In this document: one piece after another, positions 1 through 8,900 of the stretch
Position numbering within the stretch: the first letter of the stretch is position 1
Layout of the letters: every line of letters starts with the position of its first letter
The notes under the pieces: model-generated
Database searches by the model: none
What the model was told of the DNA's origin: nothing
Seen by the model: the letters and a program-made list of their open reading frames with translations, nothing else
DNA from: Archangium lansingense
GTDB lineage: Bacteria; Myxococcota; Myxococcia; Myxococcales; Myxococcaceae
DNA: 64,000 bases
Direction of reading: 5' to 3'
Assembly: GCF_026626635.1 (NCBI RefSeq)
Contig: NZ_JAPNKA010000001.1
Span: 7,192,001 to 7,256,000 of the forward strand
Translations under genes and position numbers: made by a program

Positions 1-3000
1 CCCGCGCCAGCGTCCACAGCAGCTCCAGCACGGAGATGTCGAAGGAGATGCTGGTGACTGCCAACCATGAGCCCTCGGGCTGGGGGCCCACGCGCGCGTC
101 CATGGCGGTGAAGAAGTTCGCCACCCCGCCGTGCGGCACCATGACGCCCTTGGGCTTGCCCGTGGAGCCGGACGTGTAGATGACGTACGCCAGGTTGGCC
201 GGACCGGTCCCCGAGGGCGGAGGCGCGTCTTGTCCCACGGCCTCGGCCACCTGGGGTCCGTCCAGCAGCACGGTGCGCGCGCGTCCAGCGGACACCGTGC
301 CGTCCAGGTGAGACTCGGTGAGCAGCACTGCCGCGCCCGAGTCCTCCAGCATGTAGGCCAGGCGCTCGCGCGGGTAGTCTGGATCCAACGGCACGTAGGC
401 GCCGCCCGCCTTGAGCACGCCCACCATCGCCACGACCATGCGCGCCGAGCGCTCCACGCACAGGCCCACGCGCACCTCGGGGCCCACGCCCAGCGAGCGC
501 AGGTGCCACGCCAACGCGTCACTGCGCCGATCCAGCTCGGCGTAGGTGAGCGAGTCATCGTCCCCCACCACCGCCACCGCATCCGGTGTGCGCGCGGCCT
601 GGGCACGGATCTGCGCGTGAATGCACGAGGCCGCGTCCTCGGTCGCGGGCGGGGTGAGATCGTTCCACTCCACCAGGAGCCTCCGCGTCTCACCCTCGGT
701 GAGCAGCGGCAGGTCCTCCACGCGCAGCTCCGGCGAGGCCACCACCGCACGCAGCAGCGTCTCCAGGTGACCGGCCAGCCGCGCCATGGTCGCGGGCGCG
801 AAGAGGTCCGTGCGGAACTCGAGCGCGGCGGACAGGCCCTCGGGCGTCTCCACCAGCGACAGCTGCAGATCGAACTTGGCCGTGCCCTCCACCGCGCCGT
901 CCGGCACTGGCAGCACCGGCTCCCACTTCATTCCCGGCACCGCCATGTCCATGGGCGGCAGCGCCTCCAGGAGCAGGCTTGTCTGGAACAGCGGGTTGTC
1001 CGCGCCGCGGGCCACGCGGGCCGCGCCCACGACCTCCTCGAAGGGCAGGTCCCCATGGGCCAACGCCTCGTGGAAGGTGCGGCGCGTGCGATGGAGCAGC
1101 TCGCGGAAGCCCGGCTGGCCGGAGACGTCCGCGCGGAGCACCAGCGTGTGGGCGAAGAAGCCCACCACGTCACGCAGCTCGGGCCGCTCGCGGTGGGACA
1201 CCACAGTGCCCACCCCGAAGTCCGCCTGCCCGCTGTAGCGGTTCAGCAGCGCCGTCCACGCCGCCGCCAGGGTGACGAAGAGGGTGCAGCCCTCGCGCCG
1301 ACCCAGGGCCTTCAGCTCCTCCACCAGCGAGCGCGGCAGGGTGAATCGGTGCAGCGCGCCCTGGAAGCCGGGCTCCTTCGGGCGGGGGAAGTCGGTGGGC
1401 AGCTCCAGCCGAGGCAGCCCCGCCAGCTTCTGCGCCCAATACGCACGCTGGCCGTCCAACAGCCCGCCCAGCCCCTGCTGCCACCGCGCGAAGTCCGGGT
1501 AGCGCAGCACGGGCGTGGGCAAGGTGGAGGCCGCGCCCGTCGCCGCCGCGCGGTAGAGGACCGCCAGCTCACGGGCCAGCACGCCAATGGACCAGCCGTC
1601 CGTGATGATGTGGTGCTGCGTCATCAGCAGCACGTGCTCCGCGTCCGCCAGCGCGACCAGCTGCGCGCGCACCAGCGGGCCCTCGGCCATGCGGAACGGT
1701 TCCCGCGACTGGGCCAGGGACAGCCGCTGCAGCTCCGCCAAACGGGCCTCGGGCGTCAGGGCTCGCAGGTCCGTCTTCGGGAGCGCCAGCGGCGCGGCGG
1801 GGCGCGTCTCCAGGCGCGGCTGACCGTCGACCTCGGGGAAGGCGGAGCGCAGCACCGGATGACGCTCCAGCAGCGCCTCCAGGCTCGCGCGCAAGGCGGC
1901 CTCATCCAGGGGACCGGAGAGGTGGAGCTGGAAATGGACGTTGTAGAGCGGGCTCTCCGGCACCAGCCGGTCCAGGAACCACAGGCGGAGCTGGCCAGAC
2001 GACAGCGGCGCTCCCTCCGTTGGTCCGGCCACCAGCGGCGGCGCCACCAGCGCGGACTCCGGGCGCACACCCTTCCACGCCTCCAGCAGGGCCGCGGCGG
2101 CGGACGCCACCGTCGGCTGCTGCCACAGGAAGGCGGCCGGCAGCGCCACGCCCAGCTCCGACTCCAGCTTGCCGTGCAGATCCAGCACCATCAGCGAGTC
2201 CAGGCCCAGGCTCCCGAGCTGCGTGTCCCCGGCCAGCTTCGCCGCGTCCACGCGCAGCACGCGCGCCACCGAGTCCCTCACGAAGCGCTCCGCCACTGCC
2301 ACGCGCTCCGACTCGGGCGCCTTCGCCAGCTGCTCCCGCAGCGGCACCTCTGCATCCTGCGCGTGTGGCCCGCTCCCCTCCCCCTCCACCACCGAGGACT
2401 CCACCACCTCCAGCGCACCCGCCAGGTACGCCGCGCGGGTGGCGCGGCGCTGGATCTTCCCGCTGGACGTCTTCGGAATGCTGCGCGCCTGGATGAGCAC
2501 CACGCCATGCGCGTGCACCGCGTGCTCCTCGGCCAGCGCGCGGCGCACGGCGTCCACCACGGATGCCGCGTCCAAGCCGGCGCGCACGTCCACCTCGGCC
2601 ACCAGCACCAGGCGCTCCTCGCCCTCCACGTCCACGCTGAAGGCCGCGCAGCAGCCAGCCCTCACCGCCCGGTGCGCCCGCTCCGCCGCCAGCTCCAGGT
2701 CCTGCGGGTACAGGTTGCGGCCGCGGACGATGAGCAGATCCTTGAGTCGGCCGGTGACGAACAGCTCGCCCTCCGCCGACAGGAAGCCCAGGTCTCCCGT
2801 GCGCAGGAAGGGGCCCTCACCCGATGCCAACCGCCCGCCGAACGCGTGCGCCGTCTCCTCCGGACGCTGCCAGTACCCCTGGGCCACGCTCGGGCCCGAC
2901 ACCCAGATCTCCCCCACCTCGCCAGCCGCGCAGGGCTCGCGCGTCTCCGGGTGCACCACGAGCGTCCGCTGATCCGGCGCCCCCCGGCCGGAGCCCATCA

Positions 3001-4150
3001 GCCCCAGGGCCCGAGGGCCCTCCTCCTGGGAGGACTCCACCGCCCTGCCGCGCTCCAGCGCCTCCGCGTCGAAGCGGCCGTGCACGTACGGCTCGCCCTG
3101 CGTGCCGCCGGTGACGATGAGCGTGGCCTCCGCCAGCCCGTAGCAGGGATAGAAGGCCGTACGCTTGAAGCCGCTCGGGCCGAACGCCTCGGCGAAGCGC
3201 TCCAGCGTCTCGCGCCGCACCGGCTCCGCGCCATTGAACGCCACCGCCCAGCTGCTCAGGTCCAGCCGCGCGCGATCCTCGTCCGTCGCCTTGCGCACAC
3301 ACAGGTCGTACGCGAAGTTGGGACCGCCACTGCACGTGGCCTTGAAGTGGGAGATCGCCTCCAGCCACCGCAGCGGCCGCTGCAGGAAAGCGATGGGCGA
3401 CATCAGCGTGCACGGGAAGCCCAGGTACAGCGGCTGGATCACCTTCCCGATGAGCCCCATGTCATGGAACATGGGCAGCCACCCCATCCCGGACGAGCGC
3501 GACGGCTCCAGGTTGAAGCCGCGGGTGATGAGCGCCTCGTTGTGGAAGATGTTCGAGTGGCTCACCATCACCCCTTTGGGGTCGCCGGTGGAGCCCGAGG
3601 TGTACTGGAGGAAGGCCAGTGAGTGGGCCTCCAGCTCCGGCCGCTTCCAGTCCGCCGCGTGCGCCTCGGGGACGGCGTCACTGGCCAGCCACTGCAGCTC
3701 GCCCAGCTCCGGCGCCTGCGGCCGGAAGAGCTCCGACATCTCCACGATGAAGCTCGTGGTGAGCACGTACTTCGCGCCGCAGTCCCGGGCGATGGCCCGC
3801 AGCCGGGGCAGCGTGCGCTCCAGCCGCGTCGGGTCCGGCGGATAGCACGGCACCGCCACCACCCCGCCATAGAGACAGCCCATGAAGCCAGCGACGAACT
3901 CCATGCCCGGCGGATACAGCAGCAGCGCCCGCTCTCCCGCAGCGCCCGACTCCCGCAGCAGCGCGCCCAACGCCCGAGCCCGCGCGTCCAGCCGCGCGTA
4001 GCTCCATTCCTCCACCCCGCCGTCCACGTCACCCGTCTCGAGGAACCGGTAGAGCAGTTCGTTGCCCTGTCGCTCCGCGCGGTAGCGCAGCACGTCCACC
4101 AGATTCAAGCACCCTGGAACCACCAGCTCCTCCTCATTCCAATCGGCCAT
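1..4150 (-). CDS. Lipopeptide-initiating NRPS: FAAL-ACP-C-A (3' end outside window)
   Basis: The frame is open from the ATG at 4150 to the window edge (1383 codons, no stop). Residues about 10-565 are a fatty acyl-AMP ligase: the AMP-binding motif QYTSGSTGDPKGVM, then GWLPMFHDMGLIG and the motif SGGPNFAYDLC are typical of FAALs rather than amino-acid A domains. An ACP follows at about 615-685 (GLDSL phosphopantetheine site), then a condensation domain at about 710-1150 with an intact HHIITDG motif. An adenylation domain starts near 1175 (VIYTSGSTGKPKGVM) and is cut by the edge just after FDISVLELLWTLAR. The gene should activate a fatty acid, load it on its ACP and acylate the first amino acid. 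It is transcribed divergently from the glycosyltransferase/PKS/NRPS genes. The last visible A-domain stretch resembles A domains interrupted by a flavin monooxygenase, which is an inference from memory of that family. Confidence 0.93.
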   Translation of the reverse strand, partial: MADWNEEELVVPGCLNLVDVLRYRAERQGNELLYRFLETGDVDGGVEEWSYARLDARARALGALLRESGAAGERALLLYPPGMEFVAGFMGCLYGGVVAVPCYPPDPTRLERTLPRLRAIARDCGAKYVLTTSFIVEMSELFRPQAPELGELQWLASDAVPEAHAADWKRPELEAHSLAFLQYTSGSTGDPKGVMVSHSNIFHNEALITRGFNLEPSRSSGMGWLPMFHDMGLIGKVIQPLYLGFPCTLMSPIAFLQRPLRWLEAISHFKATCSGGPNFAYDLCVRKATDEDRARLDLSSWAVAFNGAEPVRRETLERFAEAFGPSGFKRTAFYPCYGLAEATLIVTGGTQGEPYVHGRFDAEALERGRAVESSQEEGPRALGLMGSGRGAPDQRTLVVHPETREPCAAGEVGEIWVSGPSVAQGYWQRPEETAHAFGGRLASGEGPFLRTGDLGFLSAEGELFVTGRLKDLLIVRGRNLYPQDLELAAERAHRAVRAGCCAAFSVDVEGEERLVLVAEVDVRAGLDAASVVDAVRRALAEEHAVHAHGVVLIQARSIPKTSSGKIQRRATRAAYLAGALEVVESSVVEGEGSGPHAQDAEVPLREQLAKAPESERVAVAERFVRDSVARVLRVDAAKLAGDTQLGSLGLDSLMVLDLHGKLESELGVALPAAFLWQQPTVASAAAALLEAWKGVRPESALVAPPLVAGPTEGAPLSSGQLRLWFLDRLVPESPLYNVHFQLHLSGPLDEAALRASLEALLERHPVLRSAFPEVDGQPRLETRPAAPLALPKTDLRALTPEARLAELQRLSLAQSREPFRMAEGPLVRAQLVALADAEHVLLMTQHHIITDGWSIGVLARELAVLYRAAATGAASTLPTPVLRYPDFARWQQGLGGLLDGQRAYWAQKLAGLPRLELPTDFPRPKEPGFQGALHRFTLPRSLVEELKALGRREGCTLFVTLAAAWTALLNRYSGQADFGVGTVVSHRERPELRDVVGFFAHTLVLRADVSGQPGFRELLHRTRRTFHEALAHGDLPFEEVVGAARVARGADNPLFQTSLLLEALPPMDMAVPGMKWEPVLPVPDGAVEGTAKFDLQLSLVETPEGLSAALEFRTDLFAPATMARLAGHLETLLRAVVASPELRVEDLPLLTEGETRRLLVEWNDLTPPATEDAASCIHAQIRAQAARTPDAVAVVGDDDSLTYAELDRRSDALAWHLRSLGVGPEVRVGLCVERSARMVVAMVGVLKAGGAYVPLDPDYPRERLAYMLEDSGAAVLLTESHLDGTVSAGRARTVLLDGPQVAEAVGQDAPPPSGTGPANLAYVIYTSGSTGKPKGVMVPHGGVANFFTAMDARVGPQPEGSWLAVTSISFDISVLELLWTLAR

Positions 4151-4613
4151 GTCTGCCCATGCCCCGCACTCGGCGCGGGCCACTCGGACAGGAAATCTTC
4201 ACATCAGTGGATGAGGGACCGGGCGCGCACGCACCAAGGGGAAACGCCTGCATCCCCCCTCTGAATGCCTGGCGCCTGCGCCTGCCTGCTGCGCCTAGCC
4301 CGTCTTTCCTAGAAAACGGAAATTACAACTTAGGTAGATATTCCCGGTACAAGTATGGCATTGGCCTCATCGACACCACCCGCCACATTTCTGCAACAAG
4401 CGCTTCTCGTATTTCACTTGGAAAACACTCTGGTCGTACCCTATATGTTTTGCGCGTCAAAGAGCTTTCACGAGAAACACCGCTTTATCAGGACCCACCG
4501 GAACCTACCGTAGGGGCCTGATGTAGCGCGCTGTTGCTGGACCCGCGGGAGGTGCGCGCGCCGAGCTATCAGGCGGCGGCAGGACTCATGCGTGGATCGT
4601 CCTGGGAGAGTCG
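4151..4613. promoter_or_regulatory. Divergent intergenic region of the biosynthetic cluster
   Basis: This 463-base gap separates the leftward loading NRPS from the rightward glycosyltransferase. Its centre (about 4305-4500) is clearly less GC-rich than the flanking genes. A rightward sigma70-like candidate is TTGGAA at 4418-4423 with TATATG at 4442-4447 (spacer 18), matching the consensus imperfectly. I see no coding potential and no convincing operator palindrome. A ribosome-binding GGGAG precedes the ATG at 4614. Confidence 0.5.
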
Positions 4614-5939
4614 ATGCGCGCGGTACTGACAAATTTTGGTAGCACGGGAGACGTCCTGCCCTTCGTTGCATTGGCGGTGGAGCTGCGACGTCACGGGCAC
4701 CGGCCAGTGCTCGCGCTCCCGCCCTCCTTTGAATCGCTGGCGCGGCACCATGGCGTGGAGTTCGTTCCCGTAGGCGCCGACCTGCGCGGAGCCCAGGACG
4801 ACATCACCCAGGGACTGCTGGTCAGCCCGGAGCGCATTGGCGCCGCGGATCAGCTTCAGGCCATGTTCGCGCCCCTGGCTCAAGGACTGCCACGCATGCT
4901 GGAGGATCTGCGCGCCGCTTGCGTGGGCGCGGACCTCCTTATTAGCGGGCGCGTGCAGCCCGCCTCGCGGATGGTGCACGACCTCACGGGAATCCCTTTC
5001 GTCTCCGTCTACGTAGAGCACTCGGGCAGCGGCGGCGGACACCCGGCCTTCCAGGAGGCGGTGCGACAGATCATCAACCCCGTGCGGGTGAAGGCCGGAC
5101 TGCCGCCGTTCCACAATCCACTGGTGGACGGGGAGTCGCCCCAGCTGGTGCTCTACGCCATGAGCCGGCACGTGCGCCCGCCGCCGAGGGACTGGCCCGG
5201 CCACCACCATATGGTGGGCTACTTCTTCCTGGATGACGGCGCGCTCACCTGGGAGCCCCCCGCCGCGCTGCGCGACTTCCTGGCCGCTGGCGAGCCGCCG
5301 CTGTTCTTCACCTTCGGCAGCCTCAAGCATGAGGACCCGGACGGCTTCACCGATCTGCTGGTTGCGGCGGCGCAGCGGGCCGGGCGCAGGGCCATCATTC
5401 AGAGCGGCTGGAGCCAGCTGGCGCGCCGTCCGCTGCCGCCGGGCTTCCTGGCCGTGGACGGCATGCTGCCCTACGCGTGGCTCTTCCCGCGCGTGGCATG
5501 TGTGGTACACCACAGCGGCGCGGGCACGTGCTCTCTGGCGTTCCGGGCGGGCGTGCCGCAGGTGCTGGTGCCCCATGCGTACGACCAGTTCCTCTGGGCG
5601 GACCTGGGCTTCGCTCGCGGCTGCGCCCCCGCACCGTTGCCCGCCGCACAGCTCACCGCCACGCGCCTGGGTGACGCCATCCGCGAGGCCCTGGAGTCCT
5701 CGCGCCTGCACGAGGCCGCCACCGCACTGGGCGAGAGCGTCCGGGCCGAGCAGGGCCTGCTCGTCGCGAGACAGCACATCGAGAGCCTGCTGACGAGGGT
5801 CGGCGTCAACGCGGGCCGGCCAGCGGCACGGCCGGGGCGGGCGGCGAGCAGCGAGGACGGCTGGGGCGAGGATGAGGCACCGGGAGAACGCCGCCGCTCC
5901 GTGATGGAGCAACAGCGCGCGCGCAGACGGGACCTCTGA
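4614..5939 (+). CDS. GT-B glycosyltransferase, macrolide/UGT-like (family 1)
   Basis: The 441-residue protein has the two-domain layout of GT-B enzymes that transfer a sugar from an NDP-sugar to a natural product or lipid. The N-terminus MRAVLTNFGSTGDVLPFVAL is the usual acceptor-domain start of MGT/UGT proteins. The C-terminal donor-binding signature is VHHSGAGTCSLAFRAGVPQV (about residues 300-320), followed by PHAYDQFLWAD. The last 40 residues are Arg/Ala-rich and look disordered. It is the first rightward gene after the divergent promoter region and lies 32 bases before the PKS ATG, so it is probably co-transcribed with the PKS and NRPS. A tailoring role on the lipopeptide is the likeliest reading; glycosylation-based self-resistance is the alternative. 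Donor and acceptor cannot be read from the sequence. Confidence 0.85.
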   Translation: MRAVLTNFGSTGDVLPFVALAVELRRHGHRPVLALPPSFESLARHHGVEFVPVGADLRGAQDDITQGLLVSPERIGAADQLQAMFAPLAQGLPRMLEDLRAACVGADLLISGRVQPASRMVHDLTGIPFVSVYVEHSGSGGGHPAFQEAVRQIINPVRVKAGLPPFHNPLVDGESPQLVLYAMSRHVRPPPRDWPGHHHMVGYFFLDDGALTWEPPAALRDFLAAGEPPLFFTFGSLKHEDPDGFTDLLVAAAQRAGRRAIIQSGWSQLARRPLPPGFLAVDGMLPYAWLFPRVACVVHHSGAGTCSLAFRAGVPQVLVPHAYDQFLWADLGFARGCAPAPLPAAQLTATRLGDAIREALESSRLHEAATALGESVRAEQGLLVARQHIESLLTRVGVNAGRPAARPGRAASSEDGWGEDEAPGERRRSVMEQQRARRRDL

Positions 5940-5971
5940 CTTCCGAAATCACTTTGGGAACTCACGACATC

Positions 5972-8900
5972 ATGGCTGGCGACACGAACTGGAACGGGCT
6001 GGAGATTGCGATCATCGGGATGGCGTGCCGCCTCCCCGGAGCCAAGGACGCCGAGGCGTTCTGGCGGAACCTGCGGGACGGGGTGGAGTCCATCACCTTC
6101 CTCCAAGAGTCGGAGCTGGAGCCCTCCATCATGGAGGACCCGGCGCTGCGCAAGGACCCGGGCTACGTGCGCGCCGCGGCCGTCGTTGACGGCGCGGAGG
6201 ACTTCGACGCTCCCTTCTTCGGTCTGCTCCCCAAGGAAGCGGAGCTGACGGACCCGCAGCACCGCGTGTTCCTGGAGTGTGCCTGGTCGGCGCTGGAGGA
6301 CGCGGGGTACGATCCGGCGCGCTACCGCGAGCGCATTGGCGTCTACGCGGGCGCGCGCACCAACACGTACGTCTTCAACCTCTTCTCCAACCCCGGTGCG
6401 ATGGGCAACATCGGCGCCTTCGAGGTGGGGCTGGGCAACGACCTGGCCTTCCTCAGCACGCGCGTGTCGCACCTGCTCAACCTGCGCGGGCCGGCCTACT
6501 CCCTGCACACCGCCTGCTCCACGGCGCTGGTGGCGGTGCACCTGGCCGGGCAGGCCCTGCTGGCGGGCGAGTGCCGCATCGCGCTCGCGGGCGGCGTGGC
6601 CATCCAGACGCCCCAGCGCACCGGCTACCTGCACCAGTTCGGCGGCATCACCTCGCCGGACGGGCACTGCCGCGCGTTCGACGCGAAGGCCCAGGGCACC
6701 GTGTTCGGCAACGGCGCGGGCGTGGTGGTGCTCAAGCGGCTGGAGGACGCGCTGGCGGACGGCGACACCATCCACGCCGTCATCCGGGGCTCGGCCCTCA
6801 ATAACGACGGTTCGCAGAAGGCCAGCTTCGGCGCACCCAGCGTGCAGGGCCAGGCGCGGGTCATCCGCGACGCGCTGGCGGCCGCGGACGTGGACGCGCG
6901 CAGCATCACCTACGTGGAGACGCACGGCACCGGCACCCAGCTTGGGGATCCCATTGAGGTGCGCGCACTCACCAAGGCCTTCCGCACCAACACCGACGAG
7001 GCGGGATTCTGCGCGCTCGGCTCGGTGAAGACGAACATCGGCCACCTGGACGCGGCCTCCGGCATCGCCAGCCTCATCAAGGCGGTGCTCTGCCTCAAGC
7101 ACCGGCAGCTGCCGCCCACCCTGCACTTCGAGCAGCCCAACCCGCAGCTCGAGCTGGCCACCAGCCCCTTCTTCGTCAACACCACCCTGCGGGAGTGGAC
7201 TCCGGGCGAGCACCCCCGCCGCGCGGGCGTGAGCTCGTTCGGCATCGGCGGCACCAACGCGCACGTCATCCTGGAAGAGGCGCCCGCGCCCGGACGCCCC
7301 GCCGAGGGCCGCCCGTGGCACCTGCTGCCGCTGTCCGCCAAGACGGACACCGCGCTGGACACGGCCACGTCGGCACTGGCCTCCTGGTTGGAGCACCACC
7401 CGGAGCAATCCCTGGCAGACGTGGCGTACACGCTGCAGGTGGGCCGCCAGCAGTTCCAGCACCGCCGCATGGCCGTGGTGAAGGACCGGGAGCACGCGGT
7501 GCGCGTGCTGCGCGGCGAGGAGCCCGAGCGCATCGTCAATGCCATCCAGGAGTCGCGCTCCCGCCCGGTGGTCTTCCTGCTGCCCGGCGGCGGTGCCCAG
7601 TACGCCGGCATGGGCGCGGGCCTGTACCACGCCGAGCCCACCTTCCGCGCCGAGGTGGACCGGGTGGCCGCCCTCTTCCAGCCGCACGTGGGCGTGGACC
7701 TGCGCACCGTCCTCCTCGCCGACCCGGCAGCCGAGGTCCCGGAGCTGGCGCGCAACGCTGTCGCGCTGCCCGCCATCTTCCTCATGGAGTACGCGCTGGC
7801 GCAGCTGTGGATGGCCTGGGGCGTGGAGCCGGAGGCAATGGTCGGCCACAGCCTGGGTGAGTACGCGGCGGCGTGCCTCGCCGGCGTCTTCACGCTGGAG
7901 GACGCGGTAGCGCTGGTGGCGCTGCGCGGCAAGCTGATGGACGGGCTGCCCCGGGGCGCCATGCTCAGCGTCAGCCTGCCGGAAGCGGAGCTGCTCCCTC
8001 TGCTGGGACGCGATCTGGACCTGGCGGCGGTGAACGCGCCCGCCCAGTGCGTGGCCTCGGGCCCCGCGGAGGCCGTGGAGGCGCTGGCGGCGACGCTGGC
8101 GGCCCGCGGCGTGGAGCACCGGCGGCTGCACGTGGAGGCGGCGGCACACTCGCGGATGATGGACGCGCTGCTGCCCGCCTTCCGCGAGAAGGTGTCCACC
8201 CTCACGCTGCGTCCTCCCGAGCGGCCCTACGTGTCCAGCCTCACCGGCCGCTGGGTCTCCGCCGAGGAGGTCACCCGGCCCGAGTACTGGGTGAACCACC
8301 TGCGCCAGCCCGTGCGATTCCACGAGGCCATGCGCGAGCTGTTGGCCGAGCCGGCCCGCGTGCTGCTGGAGGTGGGCCCCAGCCAGTCTCTGCTCGCGCT
8401 GGCGAAGCTGCAGGGTGAGGCCTCCGGGGCGCGCCCGCTGGTGGCTTCCACCCGCCACCCGAAGGACCCGCAGCCAGGCGAGGCCTTCCTCCAGGGCGCG
8501 CTGGGACGGCTGTGGCTGGCGGGCGTGGACGTGGACTGGGCCGCCGTCCATGCCCATGGCCCGCGCCGCCGGGTGACGCTGCCCACCTACCCCTTCGAGC
8601 GCGAGCGCTACTGGATTCCCCCCGGGGAGCGCTCGGCCGCGGCGGCGTCGGCCAACGCGCCCCAGGGCAAGGCGCCGGACGTCGCGGACTGGTTCTACCT
8701 GCCCTCGTGGAAGCGCACTCCGCCGCCGGCGGTCGCCTCGGAGGCGCTGGCCCTGAAGCGCGGCTGGGTCGTCTTCACCGACGGTGGCCCCCTGGCCACG
8801 CGGCTGGTGGCCCTGCTGGAGGAGGCGGGCCAGGACGTCGTCTCCGTGTTCGCGGGCACCACGTTCTCGCGCGACGGCGAGCGGCGCTTCACGGTGGCCC

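Noticed and set aside
131..3622. 1163-codon plus-strand frame
   Set aside because: It is the shadow of the leftward FAAL-NRPS gene, whose own frame is open over the whole stretch and reads known domains; the plus-strand product is His/Arg/Gln-rich with no domain.
4159..4521. Plus-strand 120-codon frame in the divergent intergenic region
   Set aside because: It has no ribosome-binding site, no domain, and lies in the less GC-rich promoter region.
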